Below are positions 9,726-20,809 of a stretch of DNA of 64,000 nt, in pieces (the stretch's first letter is position 1; each line of letters begins with the position of its first letter). The DNA is from Lepidostoma basale (taxonomy: Eukaryota > Arthropoda > Insecta > Trichoptera > Lepidostomatidae). Under the pieces are notes generated by a model. That model had not been told where the DNA came from, ran no database searches, and saw only the letters and a program-made list of their open reading frames with translations. The stretch spans positions 144,001-208,000 of the forward strand of contig JAHDVF020000986.1 of assembly GCA_022606425.2 (NCBI GenBank), given 5' to 3'. The position numbers and the translations under genes are program-made.

Positions 9726-11000
9726 CTGACTCAGTCTCTTAGGCTTATTCCTACACTTGTATACAGTAATTACGTTCAAATAAGCTGTTATATACAAATG
9801 TGGTAAACAACGGAAAACTACCATATTAAAAAGGCCCAAGCGGCATCCAAGGAATCAGAAAAATGTAACACTTTGCTGCAAGCCAATCCCTTGGATTGAA
9901 ACATGTACTATAGTAATATTCTTATCCAACATTTTATTATTTATAATTTTTTTAAAACCGAAAATAAAGTACGAAAGGCGCGGCAAAGTGGGGTGAGAGT
10001 AAGGTTAAACGTGAAATAATTCATTCGGAGGGGGACAACACCTGATAAGAATCGCGGACACGGAAAGAAGCACTCTACTATGAAAATTACCGGCAGCCCC
10101 GTAAATCCCGTATGTAGATTCAAATGGTCAAAGTCTGTTATTAATGTCTTAATAAAGGTGAGTTATTTAAAAAGCGCTGAGATAGAAAGGCAATTCGCTT
10201 TACGTTCTCCGTTCGTATTCCTTCCGCGCTCTTCAGAATTTGCATGAGTTGACTCATGCATATTCCGTGAATTATTATGGTTTCATTATTTTTTCATTGT
10301 CTTGCCGATTAGGGAAAACAAAAGCGGTCATATTTTATGGTAACTTGAATGTGGTTGACCACCCAATAAATCAATGTTATGTATTTAACAAAATAATCTT
10401 AAATACAAAGAACTTCATTTCCATAATTAAAAGAGCTCTACTATTACAGTTTCATATCTAGCTTCGTATATTCCATTTAATTGAAAACAAAAACTACAAA
10501 CAAGCTAAACCTAAATAAACACATGTCTACCGACTAGCTAAGGGGGTTACTGGTTAGATAAAGGTAAGAAGGAAGCTCGAGATGATGTAGCCTCATCAAA
10601 AATTAATTAGCATTTAATGAAGACTCCCGGGGTTCTGTGGTTTACAAGTAAGAAGGTCTCTTTGCTTAGTTGCGAGACAGAAATAATCAACAACTTAAAA
10701 ACAATAAGAAATTGTTGTAAAATTCTAATAGCTGAAATTATCTAAGCTTTTAAGTAGCGGAGATTAAAAGTTGCTAAATTTTAACCTTTCAGGTACAATA
10801 ATATTGTACACGGGTGCCCAACCGAATAATTTCAGACTTTAACGTATAATTAAATATTATGCATCCGTTAAAAATAAAAGACCACAAAAATGTTTCTCTA
10901 ATAACTAATAACAAATTTTCGGAATTCGCTAATCATAAAATAAGCTTGATATTAAGAAAATTAGAAATCCATTAATATAAATTATCCTTCTTCATGGTTA
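9726..11000. other. Intergenic DNA
   Basis: AT-rich with no gene. A patch at 9950-10240 is somewhat less AT-rich and includes tgcatgagttgactcatgca (about 10241-10260), a near-perfect palindrome around the TGACTCA word. No repeat family recognised. Confidence 0.35.
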
Positions 11001-11004
11001 AAAT

Positions 11005-11430
11005 CTTGAAGATTAGTCTGCAATAAGTTTCACTCGTTTCCTCCACTCACACCTGTCTTCAGTCAGTCTCTTAATCTCTGTGTGGCCGCCACAGCGCATG
11101 TCCCTAATCAACTGGTCCATATAAGCATCCCTTGGGCGGCCTCTGCAGTTCCGGCCCTCGATCATTCCATCTGCGATAGTAATAAGCAGGCCCGGGTGCC
11201 TGATTTAATGGCCTATCCAGTTTGCTCGTTGTTGGGCAATCCTTTTGAGCATTTGACTCGTTTTTCCGGCCCTTCTCATAACCTCGCTGTTTTGCGTGAG
11301 TTCCGACCAATGAACCCCCATCATGCGTCTGTAGCACCACATTTCAAAAGCAGCTAGACGTCTGCACTCACTCCGGCCAGCGGTCCATGTCTCGCAGCCA
11401 TACAGCAGCACACTCTTACTTTTTTTGATG
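11005..11430 (-). mobile_element. RTE-like LINE 3' fragment, same broad lineage as 14350-16240
   Basis: Minus-strand coding reads VLLYGCETWTAGRSECRRLA, then AAFEMWCYRRMMGVHWSE, HAQNSEVMRRAG-type text and, in another frame, an IEGRNCRGRPRDAYMDQ-like stretch. The order is that of the C-terminal part of the better copy at 14369-16201. Frameshifts and stops mark it as a dead fragment. Confidence 0.75.
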
Positions 11431-12690
11431 CTCATATTAATGTAACATAAACATAAATAAATTACTCTACATAACCAAATAAATGTGACTTTAAGTCTAA
11501 TACTCAATTTGTTTTATATGAAATATAAGCATAATTAAATAACAATAACCACAACGTCTAGATCTAATACTTAAACCCCCGACCCTTCCCGATTCATTAA
11601 GTATACGTACATAAGTAAAGTTAAAATGTCTATATAGAAGAAAGGCGTGAGCGGTTTGAAACAATATTGTTACTAGTGGAATAAAGTGTTGTGAAAATAC
11701 TAAATGATACTTAAAACACAATGTTTTTTAAAAATATATTTAAATTCAAATATGTATACGAGTATGTATTATATAATAAAATAATATTTTTCTAAAACAA
11801 TAGATTAATCAGGTTATTTATGTGATTGAATGCTCAGCAGATATATTTAAAACAAATAAAAAAACATATAAGTAAGATATCCATAAAACTATTTTAATCG
11901 AAGTTTCGTTTCTTGAAGGCAATACATTCATCACAAATCTATTGCTGAAAAGTTTATTTTTTATTTATTGTGTCCATATTCCACATTTGAAAAAATATAA
12001 GAAAAATAATTACACAAATGATATTACCATTTGTGTAAATGATAAGTACAAATGATAAGTCAAAAAAAGTCACACTCATAAAATATAATTAAATTAATAA
12101 AAGAAAATAAGCGTTTTCATCAATATTTTTAGTCATATGGTATACTTATGCACATTGAATTTGCTTATACTCAGAATTAATGCTACGTTCTTAATTTGAA
12201 TTCAATGACCATTAACAGCATATTCTGGTTTCTTTGTATCCAATATAATACTAATGTTTAACAATATAAAATTGTTTCTTGACTCTTTATGCATCTGAAA
12301 TATTTTGAATGAATGATTCGGATGATAATTTCGTTGCGCTTGCATTTCATGCTTCATACATATCAAGGAACCGAGAATTCTCCATAATTTTACATACATA
12401 ACATTGTTGTGTCTACATCTTCGCGAATATATACGCAAAACATATGCGTGAAGCAATCATATCAAAGTGTTTTCATTAAACGCACTGGTATTTCTTAAGT
12501 GACACAAGTCAAATCACGTTTACGACCAGTATCACTTTAGAAATACTAATATGATAATGTTAATAATAAAAATAGCCTAGATCAAATCAAATAAGTTTAT
12601 TTTCTCTAAAAGTATTACAAACAACAATTATATTATAGTTTTAGGTATATATTAAGAACGGGTAAAATTTAATATACTCGTATAATACCA
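11431..12690. other. AT-rich intergenic DNA
   Basis: The word ataaagtgttgtgaaaatac at about 11682-11701 is the tail of family D/G-type elements (compare 4291-4310 and 28895-28915). No gene is visible. Confidence 0.35.
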
Positions 12691-12693
12691 GGA

Positions 12694-12960
12694 ATGCATG
12701 AGAGATGGTTCGACTTTAGGAATAGGATACAAGATACTCTCCGAAGTCAGGAGTACCTGTCTTCTGAATGTACTTTAACTAATATGAAAGACATCAATAT
12801 CCGAAACGATCATGGTCAACAGTTTGATTGTTCTCCCTACTGGTATGACCAGAGGCAGGTTAGTTTTGCATGTTAGGAGATAAAACAGTTTGTGCTGACG
12901 TTGTCGAAGATAACAATCCGGAACATAAAGATAACGGTATTCTCTAATAATTTTCAGATA
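12694..12960 (+). pseudogene. Decayed coding-like block, homologous to 57797-58000
   Basis: From about 12812 to 12945 the sequence matches the reverse complement of 57865-58000 at roughly 85 percent. In the shared frame it reads PEAG, stop, FCMLGDKTVCADVVEDNNPE, HKD. The other copy reads PEAGWFCMLDDKTVCADVVE, DYHPEHKD. A Trp codon has become TAG here. I do not recognise the protein. It may be a fragment of an unknown transposon ORF or a retrocopy of a host gene. Confidence 0.5.
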
Positions 12961-13194
12961 TTTGTGATGTTTTTAATATATGATAGGAATAAGATATGAT
13001 ATGATAGGAAGAAGATATGATAGGAATAAGATGGAGAAAAGGAAGATAATTATTTTTATTCTATTTATTACTTAACATTTGATAATGTATGGAAAAAAAA
13101 ACTCTGAATAACATATGACAAAAATATTATTGCCTATACGAGTATATCATATAAGTATATCTAATGTGACCCAAGGCAAAAACATGGTTTTGAC
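12961..13194. other. AT-rich DNA with short imperfect repeats
   Basis: Repeats of the aagatatgataggaa word at about 12985-13035. Nothing else seen. Confidence 0.35.
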
Positions 13195-13375
13195 TCCAGT
13201 CACTTTAGAAATACTAGAGTGAAGCAATTTCCATTCCGCGCGCCCTATATTTTCAATCGTCTTCCTGAGAATCTTAAATCAATTAACGACACTTTACAGA
13301 ACTTTAAACGTGCTCTAACCAAATATATAAAGGGGTCATCGTTAGACGTAGAAAACACTTTTTTCTTTTAGATTT
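13195..13375 (+). mobile_element. LINE (CR1/Jockey-like) C-terminal remnant
   Basis: Plus-strand frame reads HFRNTRVKQFPFRAPYIFNR then LPENLKSINDTLQNFKRALT and KYIKG. The pattern (N-T-R ... F-N-x-L-P-x-x-L-K ... F-K-x-x-L) is the classic extreme C-terminus of CR1/Jockey/L2-type LINEs, distinct from the RTE lineages elsewhere in the window. Only ~45 codons survive. Confidence 0.65.
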
Positions 13376-14349
13376 AGTAATTTTAATTATATCTTCATAT
13401 TGTGATTACCAATGTTAGCATAAGATTACTAACAAGCCATTTTACTAACAAACCACCATTTTACTAACAATGCTACTAACATCATATTTTATGTAGTGGT
13501 CACGATACAGGCCATGCCTAGTGTGACAACTACAGTCCATAAACTTTTTTGGCAAATTGTAAAATAAAACATGTAAAAAAATAAAATTAAATAAAAATAA
13601 TAATAATAATAATGTGTTCATGTTATATTATTTCATTTTGAAAAAAGGTCAATTTTATAGTAAGAAGTTTAATTATTTTGTATGTACGTATCTTCTGGGA
13701 TTTTTATTGACAAAACTACTTGGATGATGATAGTATTATTATAATTCTACTAAGGATAGAACTTCTATCGAAACGTCTGTCGTCTATATAACAAATTAGA
13801 AAATGTAATTAAACTATTTTAAGAGCTGTAAGATTAATCAAGGGGCATACTTGTGTGCTCTCTTACGCACGTATCAACTTATCTACTTTAGTTTGACTCT
13901 TAACTATGCCGACAGAATATAACTAACTAGGAAACTTAAAATACAATCGAGCGCAATCCAACCATAAAACTCCTCGCATTAACTGGTCAACTTGCGTAAC
14001 TTGCAAAGTGAAAAGTTGATTTAACGGCGGCCACTTCTGAATTCAAACAGCCCTTGGAACGGGAAGGGTTACTGGGCGTAGGGGCACGAAACCAGTGAAA
14101 ACTCGTGACATTTTTTTTATTAAATGTACATAGTAACTAAAGATACATGTTGTAAAAACGTCCATAGGGTAAATACATTTCGAAAAAAATGTTTTTTTCT
14201 GGAATTCTTTTGGGATTATAAGTATTATATTAAAAATATACATTTCTCAAAATCAAATACTTTTGTATTTAAATGGAGTTTTGCATCAACTTCGGGACAC
14301 TGTTTATTATTATTTTTATTTATATAAAAAATTAATTATTTTAATATAA
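13376..14349. other. Intergenic DNA
   Basis: AT-rich with an (AAT)n run near 13596-13613. A shorter unique patch lies at 13990-14110. No gene or repeat family recognised. Confidence 0.35.
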
Positions 14350-16240
14350 AACTTCTTCTTCTCTGGTTTCAATCCTGGGATTGGTTTGCAGCAATTTCCT
14401 CCATTATTCTCTTCCACTTTTCCCTGTCTTGTGCGGCTCTTTTGAGATCTGCATATGATGAGCAGCGCACGTCCACCAACAGGTCCTCCAGGTACTCTCG
14501 GCGTGGGCGTCCCCTAGAGTTTGTCCCCTCGATCATACCCTCCATTATGGCATGCAAGAGACCTTCTTGACGTATTACATGGCTGATCCATCTTGCACGC
14601 CTTTCGGACAAGGTCCTGAGCAGGTGCCTTCCTCCTTCGATTCCTTGAAGAACTTCCTCATTCGTGATGTGGTCTCTCCAGGAAATTCCAAAGAGTCTTC
14701 TATAGGACCACATCTCAAAAGCCTCTAGTCTCCGCTTATCCCTTTCGGATAGGCACCATGTCTCGCAGCCGTACATCAAGACACTCCATACATAGGTCTT
14801 GATGAGGAGTATTCTCAGTTTTAGGTCTATATTATTTGATTCTATTATTTTCGACCTTTTGTTAAATGCTAGCCTAGCCTGATGTATACGGCTGTCGACC
14901 TCGCTCTTAGACCGACCGTCCCATGTTATTTTGCTCCTGAGGTAGACAAACTCCTTGGTGTTCTTTAGTGGAACTCCTGACATCACTACTCTCATCTGAT
15001 GTTGCGTTCGGCCTACAGTCAGCAGCTTTGTTTTGTCCTTATTTATCTTCATGTTGTAGCTATCTTGAAGAATGTCTTGCAAAGTATCTAAGGCCTCCTG
15101 CAGTTCCTCCTCACTTTCAGCAACCATAGCAATATCGTCAGCAAACCTTATCATGTCTATCTTTTGCCCGTGTATCCTTACACCTTCTCTGTGACTCATT
15201 CTCTCTCTCAAGTCGTCAATCGCATTCTGTATATAAATGTTAAAAAGAGCAGGTGACAGAGAGCATCCCTGTCTTACCCCTTGTCTTATACTGGCTTCCT
15301 TTGTGCCCTCGTCACATCTGATTATGGCGGCCTCATTCTTGTATAGTGCCTGGATTATTTGTCTATCTCTATATTTAATATCAGTTTTTTTCAAAATCTC
15401 GAAGAGCTTTCTCCATTCCACCCTGTCGAAAGCCTTCTCCAGGTCTATGAATGCGATGTATGTGTTTTGGTTTTTTCTTACTCTCTTTTCTAGTAGCATT
15501 CGCAGTGACAGTATTGCTTCTCTGGTTCCTACACCTCTTCTGAAGCCATACTGGTCACTGGAAAGGATGTTCTCTACTTTTGGTTCTATTCTTTTTAGAA
15601 TAATATTAGTTAATATTTTTGAGGCATGGGATATTAGGCTTATAGTTCTATGTTGCTCGCATTTCGTCGTACCTGCCTTCTTTGGTAGTGTGACAATTAG
15701 GCATTTCTCGAAGTCCTCTGGTATCTTCCCGGTATTATACATTGTCTGTATCATTTTAAACAGGGCATCTGTGGTTCCTTTTCCTGCTGACTTAATTAGT
15801 TCGGCCGGGACGTTATCGATTCCGGGTGCTTTCCCGTTTTTGAGGTTTTTCAGTGCAAGGTCAGACTCTTCTCTAATGATTGGATCTCCCAAATCATCCG
15901 CGTCTACCTCATTGTCTCTTTCTATCAGTGTTTCGCTGTCAATATTTCCCTTTCCATTGTACAGCATTTCGAGGTATCTTTTCCATCTTTCTCCTATTTG
16001 GTCATTTTCGAAAAGTATTTTGCCGTCTTCTCCTTCTACTGCATTACCCTTTCCAATTCTCATCCCAAAGAAGTCCTTCACCGCAGCGTGAGCTCTTTCT
16101 ACATTTCCTCTCTTGAGGTCGTCATTTATCTCATTGCATTTATTCTGATAGTAAGTTTCTTTGGCTATTCTTGACTCTCTATTTATTTTATTTCTTAGCA
16201 CTTTGTATTTCTTTTGTGATTCAGCTCTTTTATTTAGCTT
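14350..16240 (-). mobile_element. 5'-truncated RTE-like LINE, best preserved copy in the window
   Basis: A ~1.9-kb minus-strand insertion containing the RT ORF at 14369-16201 and a very short 3' UTR ending GAAGAAGAAG (14353-14362). Reading-frame homology fades upstream of about 16240. The endonuclease domain and 5' UTR are missing, so this is a typical 5' truncation. The open frame suggests a young insertion. Confidence 0.85.
14369..16201 (-). CDS. Reverse transcriptase fragment of an RTE-like LINE (endonuclease missing)
   Basis: An open frame of 610 codons ending EEIAANQSQD. The first codon is GTG and the frame continues open upstream, so no true start is present. RT motifs in order: GKAPGIDNVPAELIK (~124-137), QYGFRRGVGT (217-226), the first catalytic Asp in FIDLEKAFDRV (251-261), RQGCSLSPALFNIYI (310-324) and the catalytic FADD (353-356). 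The usual YLGS is YLRS (420-423). The C-terminal region has MYGCETW (476-482), RRLEAFEMWSYRR and GRPRREYLEDL, as in insect RTE-type endonuclease-reverse transcriptases. Full-length relatives carry an N-terminal APE endonuclease of about 250 residues, absent here. It would reverse-transcribe element RNA at a nicked target, but this truncated copy cannot act alone. Confidence 0.85.
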   Translation of the reverse strand: MLRNKINRESRIAKETYYQNKCNEINDDLKRGNVERAHAAVKDFFGMRIGKGNAVEGEDGKILFENDQIGERWKRYLEMLYNGKGNIDSETLIERDNEVDADDLGDPIIREESDLALKNLKNGKAPGIDNVPAELIKSAGKGTTDALFKMIQTMYNTGKIPEDFEKCLIVTLPKKAGTTKCEQHRTISLISHASKILTNIILKRIEPKVENILSSDQYGFRRGVGTREAILSLRMLLEKRVRKNQNTYIAFIDLEKAFDRVEWRKLFEILKKTDIKYRDRQIIQALYKNEAAIIRCDEGTKEASIRQGVRQGCSLSPALFNIYIQNAIDDLRERMSHREGVRIHGQKIDMIRFADDIAMVAESEEELQEALDTLQDILQDSYNMKINKDKTKLLTVGRTQHQMRVVMSGVPLKNTKEFVYLRSKITWDGRSKSEVDSRIHQARLAFNKRSKIIESNNIDLKLRILLIKTYVWSVLMYGCETWCLSERDKRRLEAFEMWSYRRLFGISWRDHITNEEVLQGIEGGRHLLRTLSERRARWISHVIRQEGLLHAIMEGMIEGTNSRGRPRREYLEDLLVDVRCSSYADLKRAAQDREKWKRIMEEIAANQSQD

Positions 16241-16314
16241 ATATAAAACACTAGTTATTTAAATTTTTATTTTTTAATAATCAACATTTATTCGTTTTTA
16301 GACAATCATTATAT

Positions 16315-16810
16315 AATATAAATCAACCCTAATGTATGGAAGCGAAGCATGGAACTAGCAGAAGAAGGATAAGAGCAGAATAAATGCAGTAAAGATGAGG
16401 TCCCTAAGAAGTATGTGTGGTAGAACGATGTACGACAGAATCTCAAATGGTGATATTAGAAAGGAATGTAGAGCGAAATAAGGTATCATGAACAAAATTA
16501 TGAAAGGATCGCTGCGTTGCGTTGGTTCGGACATATGGAGCGCATGGATGGAGAAAGAATGGCTAAGAAAGTATACGTTAATGATGTAGATGGAGTACGG
16601 AGTCGAAGGCAGACCGAGGAAAACATGGCATAACCAAATTAATCAACTTTCAAGGTTGGTCGTGTAAGAAGTCGGAAGAATAACCGTGTGTATGACTCGC
16701 TGTATGAATATGGAGGAAGCTAGAGAGGTATGCAAGGATAGAGTAGTGTGGCGGTCCATTCTCTCTGCCTACCCCTACGCAGAAACGGCGTGATGGTTTG
16801 TTTGTTTGTT
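16315..16810 (+). mobile_element. RTE-like LINE 3' fragment, TTAG-tailed lineage
   Basis: Begins aaccctaatgtatggaagcg (LMYGSEAW in frame), passes through MRSLRSMCGRTMYDRISNGD-like text, then WFGHMERMDGERMAKKVYVN, DVDGV, GRPRKTWHNQINQLS and WRSILSAYPYAETA, and ends GGCGTGATGGTTTGTTTG. This is the C-terminal third of the RT with several frameshifts. The terminal microsatellite is TTTG here rather than TTAG. Confidence 0.8.
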
Positions 16811-16964
16811 TTGTTTCATTATATAATATGAACATATAAAATCGGTAGAAATATACGTGTTAATTGTAGAAATTTGTTGATTGGAGTTCATTGCTAATGA
16901 TGAAAACAAAGCTAATATTAAACATTCTTTATTATAAACATATATTACGTTTTATTCCACTTGC
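16811..16964. other. Short AT-rich spacer
   Basis: No feature recognised. Confidence 0.3.
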
Positions 16965-17060
16965 TTTTCTAGATCGAACTAGTTTCGGCAGCTTACTTCC
17001 AACACTGGCACACGTCACACCAGAATATGGGAGGGAGCTGCTGAAACCGGACGAACTGTT
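16965..17060. repeat. Family F inverted pair (decayed hammerhead-like cores)
   Basis: The left half (minus) reads GUAAGCUGCCGAAACUAGUUC and the right half (plus) reads GGGAGCTGCTGAAACCGG. They are inverted copies of the GAGCTGCCGAAACCGGTC motif seen at 31176-31196 and 52047-52071, separated by ~25 bp. Both have lost the GUC or the CUGANGA part. Confidence 0.5.
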
Positions 17061-17640
17061 GGGATGTTTTATTTCATTAATTTAAACCGCTTAGATTACG
17101 AATTTGGAATGCAATGTTTTTGAAAATTAAACCACGTACATATTATAACAGTGAATGTGTTTAAAACTTTTTCGGTGCCTGCACTGTTCTCACCCCTTCT
17201 AAAATTCTCCTAGGTGCCCTAAGGAGATATTATAACTTATTGCAGTAATGTTTCCTTGTTACTCTTGCACGTGGCGGCCCTCGACGAGCGAGACAACGAG
17301 AGAGCATGCTTATTATTTCATTTCTGTATGCATAAGGTTCCTTTACGACTCCAGCCGCGTTTATTTTTCCTCGGCTGTAATTTACAGTAAAGATATTTCA
17401 GCCATGATAAACCGAGATGTTTTATCAGATTTCAGGTGCTTCTGTCGGACGGGTTTATGCACATGCAATAAATTTCATTCTTGCATTAATAATACACGCA
17501 TATGGGGGCGTTTTTTTAAACAACTTTGATTAAGAAGAAGTAGCAATCCACTTGATTCATTTGGAATACATACACAAATTATAACAAATAGCTTTACTGG
17601 AATTTTTTTTTGTATTTTACTTATGCAGCCAATATCGACC
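17061..17640. other. Intergenic DNA
   Basis: A less AT-rich patch at 17240-17500 gives open frames but no coding signal. No repeat recognised. Confidence 0.3.
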
Positions 17641-17830
17641 ATTGTTGGATATAGCCCTCCCCCCCCCCCCCCTCTTATTCTTATTTTGTTTCCTTTGCAT
17701 GCAATCACCAGCATTTTTCCAAATGATCATCAGACCATTGTGTGAGGGGTCTCCCTCTGCTTCTTCTATCTTCACAAGGTCTCCTATCCACCACCCTAAG
17801 AGCTTACTTCTATAATATTCCACGTGACCT
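17641..17830 (-). mobile_element. LINE RT C-terminal remnant with a poly-C tract
   Basis: The minus strand encodes RRSRGRPLTQWSDDHLEKCW from about 17770 down to 17710. GRPxTxWSDD is the conserved C-terminal word of one insect RTE lineage. A run of about 16 C at 17657-17672 follows. The rest is frame-shifted. Confidence 0.55.
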
Positions 17831-18169
17831 ATGATGTAATCCATCTGTATTGAAGTATATTGACAATTTAGCTCCCATGAACTATCTGCGATAAAGACAA
17901 CATAATACAAATAGTTCTAAAATATAATTTAACATTTCATTACTATGTTGTATTTTTAAGTTTTTATATCTTTTAAAACGTATTCCAAATCAATTATCTC
18001 GAAAACAATTATACATGCTGAACCCCTTCTTTGAATCTATGTCAACAGACATTTCGTTCTGATTGAATTGGCCACGTCACGCCAGCAGAAGTGGAAAACA
18101 ATTTATTGGAAGTTCTTTGAAGAAGTCAATGTGTTTATTGGAAAAAAATCTTGACAATATTAATTCAGT
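17831..18169. other. AT-rich intergenic DNA
   Basis: Nothing recognised. Confidence 0.3.
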
Positions 18170-18235
18170 TTTATTTCAGTTGTTCTTCTAAGCCTAACCG
18201 GTTTTTGCAGCTCGCTGTAATTTTTTGGTGGAGTC
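18170..18235 (-). repeat. Family F single arm, decayed
   Basis: taaccggtttttgcagctcg followed by ctgta is the complement of the family F core (AGCGAGCTGC, AAAACCGGTTA). GAAA has become AAAA and the cleavage triplet is changed. Confidence 0.45.
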
Positions 18236-18839
18236 GAATAGTTAGTGAACGATCAGCCTTTATACAGAAGTATATGATACTAAAACTGATGAAATATAAA
18301 GCAATAATTGTGTTGCTTATAAACAAATGAAAATAGTAAAATAAGCTATCAAGTAATAAATTTCGATAGAAAAAAAATGTCCGAGAAGCATATTAATTTT
18401 AAAATTGTATGCGCGTAAACTATGAAACGCTCATTTTGGCATATCAATGTCAGCTAAACCCTTCCAAGCACTGACATGCTTTGGCAATTAATACGGTGGG
18501 TGGTAAAGAACAAGACACACAGGAAGGCTCGGTACTTCCAGAGGAGGCTGCTGCAACACTTTCATCCCTCTCAAACACCCCTTCACTGTTCGCTTTCATC
18601 TTTTAATTTCCTGTTCCGCCCTGCTTAGTGCACCGTAGCGTACATCGCAGCGGCCTGCTACGATCTCTCCCCCGGCTACAGTTCTAAAACATCAACTGTA
18701 TTATTTTTGATATTATCACTCTCGCTCAAGAGGGCACAGGAATGCACGTAATTTGATTAGCGTCATGCTTAATTTAAAAATCAAAGTAAATTGCTAAATC
18801 TGTCCTTTCATATTGTAATTTAATTAATATATTATTTTA
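18236..18839. other. Intergenic DNA with a less AT-rich island
   Basis: The stretch 18440-18690 is clearly less AT-rich and unique in the window. No coding pattern or known repeat. Confidence 0.35.
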
Positions 18840-19000
18840 TTGAGGGTTAAGGCGTTAACACTGTGCAATTTCATTGTTAATTAGGAAGGAGAATTTGTAA
18901 CACTGTTTTATACTTTTTAATAAATATTTTTACAGCCTTAAATATTTTTACACAACATGTTTCGGGTGTAACATATTTCATTCCCATATATTTAGCTAAT
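18840..19000 (-). repeat. Decayed member of the hammerhead-like families (H/C type)
   Basis: Starts with ttaaggcgttaacactgtg, a word shared with family H (38640-38655) and 44100-44135, and includes acaacatgtttcgggtgtaa. Its reverse complement carries CCCGAAACAUGUUGUGU, a hammerhead-like 3' half with GUC changed to GUU. Confidence 0.4.
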
Positions 19001-19054
19001 TAGCTAATATTAAAGAAATACTTATATAGTAAACAAAATATTATGACTAATCCT

Positions 19055-19480
19055 TCTTCTTCTTTTAGATCTTTGGACTGTTCCTGTAACCAGGCTGGCC
19101 TCTATTGGGAGGTCCCTATCCCTCAATCTCTTTGGCGGTCTTACGGACGGTAGCCAGCAGGGATTTGATGCACCACAGGGTGTGGGATTCTAGAGGAATC
19201 CATCTTCTGCACGTGCGCATTCCAGTATATTCTGCGTTGTCTGCCCCATCTCACGACATCTTTCACCTTGCAGATATCGTGGAAAGCCGTGTTCCTCACC
19301 CTATCTCGAAGAGTCATTCCTGCTATCACTCTCAGCGTCCGCATCTCTACCACCCGCATTTTAACCTTTTTTCTTGTGGTATCCGCTCTGGTCTCAATAC
19401 AATATGTCAGTATAGACCTTACGCAGGTTTTGTATATTCTGACCTTATGTTATATACTCGTAGATCAAGAGATAGTATAA
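19055..19480 (-). mobile_element. RTE-like LINE 3' fragment, GAA-tailed lineage 2
   Basis: Minus-strand coding: VVEMRTLRVIAGMTLRDRVR, NTAFHDICKVKDVVRWGRQR, RIYWNAHVQKMDSSRIPH. It is followed by a GRPPKR-like region in another frame and a GAAGAAGAAG end at about 19053-19064. It is about 80 percent similar to 35118-35525 and the same lineage as 48585-48905 and 25314-25540. Interrupted frames mark it as a dead copy. Confidence 0.75.
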
Positions 19481-19570
19481 CACTCACATTACCATTGCCT
19501 GGAATCGAACCCAGAATTATATACTGTTTATAAAACAATCTGGCATCTAAGGATTATCCGTTTACTTGTT
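19481..19570 (-). mobile_element. tRNA-derived SINE fragment (family S2)
   Basis: The reverse complement contains CTGGGTTCGATTCCAGGCAA followed by TGGTAATGTGAGTGTT. This is a polymerase III B box and the same flanking text as 31785-31835 and 50995-51065. Confidence 0.55.
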
Positions 19571-20294
19571 GTCCTCATCGGTTGAGGTTTCGAAGATCGC
19601 TGCAGTCTCTATCATCAGAGTAGTATCTAGTATATTACTTTTTACTGAAGATGGAAAATGCAGCATAGTAAAAACATCGTTTGAAGAGGACACCAAAATA
19701 CATATATCCCAGATAACCTATTTCTTACTACGAGTATAATGAAAATCTGCGCACTTATAAATGTTTTATTAAATGAAAATCTACAAATACAAAAATGAAA
19801 TAAAATCTTACCGACAATAGATATAATTGTAGTTATAATAATGTTTTTCAAGAATTTGTATCTTAAGAGTTGAAACACGATTCAATAATTACAAAAAAAA
19901 ACAGCGTAGTATTAATTATTCAGATTAATTTTACATTTTAAAAGAAAATGAATTGAGGAATTTATTTAAAAACACTTGAAGAACCATTCGTTTCTAAGGA
20001 AAATAAGTATCGCCGTAAGGAAATGAACTTAATAAATTATTCACTTACAATATTTGAGAGCAAGAATGTTTCTTGATATCCAGTTGAATTCAGAGTTTAC
20101 CATGAATACTAAAACATTTCCAAGGTAGTCGAGTAATATCATTGAACAAGGAGGGTTGGGTTTGTATTTCTTGCTCTGTTGCACTTGTAAAGAAAATTTT
20201 CTATTAGCGTTAATGCCATCAGTTTCAATTATTTCTACCGAAAAACATTTTGAATCGTTTTGTGTTGTATGCATTCTAAAAATTAGAATGGTAT
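19571..20294. other. AT-rich intergenic DNA
   Basis: No gene or repeat recognised. Small open frames lack any motif. Confidence 0.3.
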
Positions 20295-20460
20295 CAATTC
20301 AACAGGGTGGTGGTTTAGAGGATAGAACGCTTGCCTCCTAATCTAGGGGACTTGGGGTCGAGCCTGGACACGACCAGATTCCTTCTTCATATTAATGAGC
20401 TATTTCCTGCTCATATTGAAGATTGTAAAATAAATTCTAATATCATTGATTTAAATCTTT
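20295..20460 (+). mobile_element. tRNA-derived SINE (family S1)
   Basis: gggtggtggtttagaggata resembles an A-box region and ggggtcgagcctgg a B box. The 3' body gattccttcttc, taatgagctatttcctgctc is shared with the minus-strand copy at 61365-61475. It would be transcribed by RNA polymerase III and mobilised by a LINE. Confidence 0.7.
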
Positions 20461-20619
20461 GATGATAGTCTTTTTTTAAAAATAAAAATAAAATGGATTC
20501 ATAATTGTATTCAGTGTGTTTATTTGTTTCTTGAACAATAATGTAAAACAACAACAAAAAATCATCGTAGAAGTTCAATATTAATAAAGATTTTTTGTAA
20601 ATTAAAAAAAACTGTATTT

Positions 20620-20780
20620 AGTTACAATCTAAAAATGTTGGTGTCTTCGACTGATTTCGGGAGCTAAAAAGCTAACAATGTACGCAGCTAACCATTCACC
20701 AGAAAATAAGAGCGAGCTGTCGAAACCGGTCGAAGACGCAAAAATTTGTGAATTTTTAACTAAATATATAATACACTAAA
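20620..20780. repeat. Family F inverted pair with spacer
   Basis: The left arm (minus) includes AGCTCCCGAAATCAGTCGAA. The right arm (plus) reads AGCGAGCTGTCGAAACCGGT then CGAAGAC, with GUC at 20729-20731. The arms pair through gtcttcga/tcgaagac. The CUGANGA half is not intact. Confidence 0.5.
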
Positions 20781-20809
20781 AATAAATGTAAAACTACTTA
20801 TTCAATCAT

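Noticed and set aside
15237..16091. 284-codon open frame on the plus strand
   Set aside because: It is the antisense shadow of the intact RT frame at 14369-16201 and has no motif of its own.
17657..17672. Poly-C run as a functional element
   Set aside because: A simple homopolymer inside a decayed LINE remnant; possibly an assembly or sequencing artefact.
20295..20375. Possible tRNA gene
   Set aside because: A- and B-box words are present, but the body and 3' tail recur at 61365-61475 as a dispersed repeat, so it is a SINE head. No clean cloverleaf or acceptor stem.
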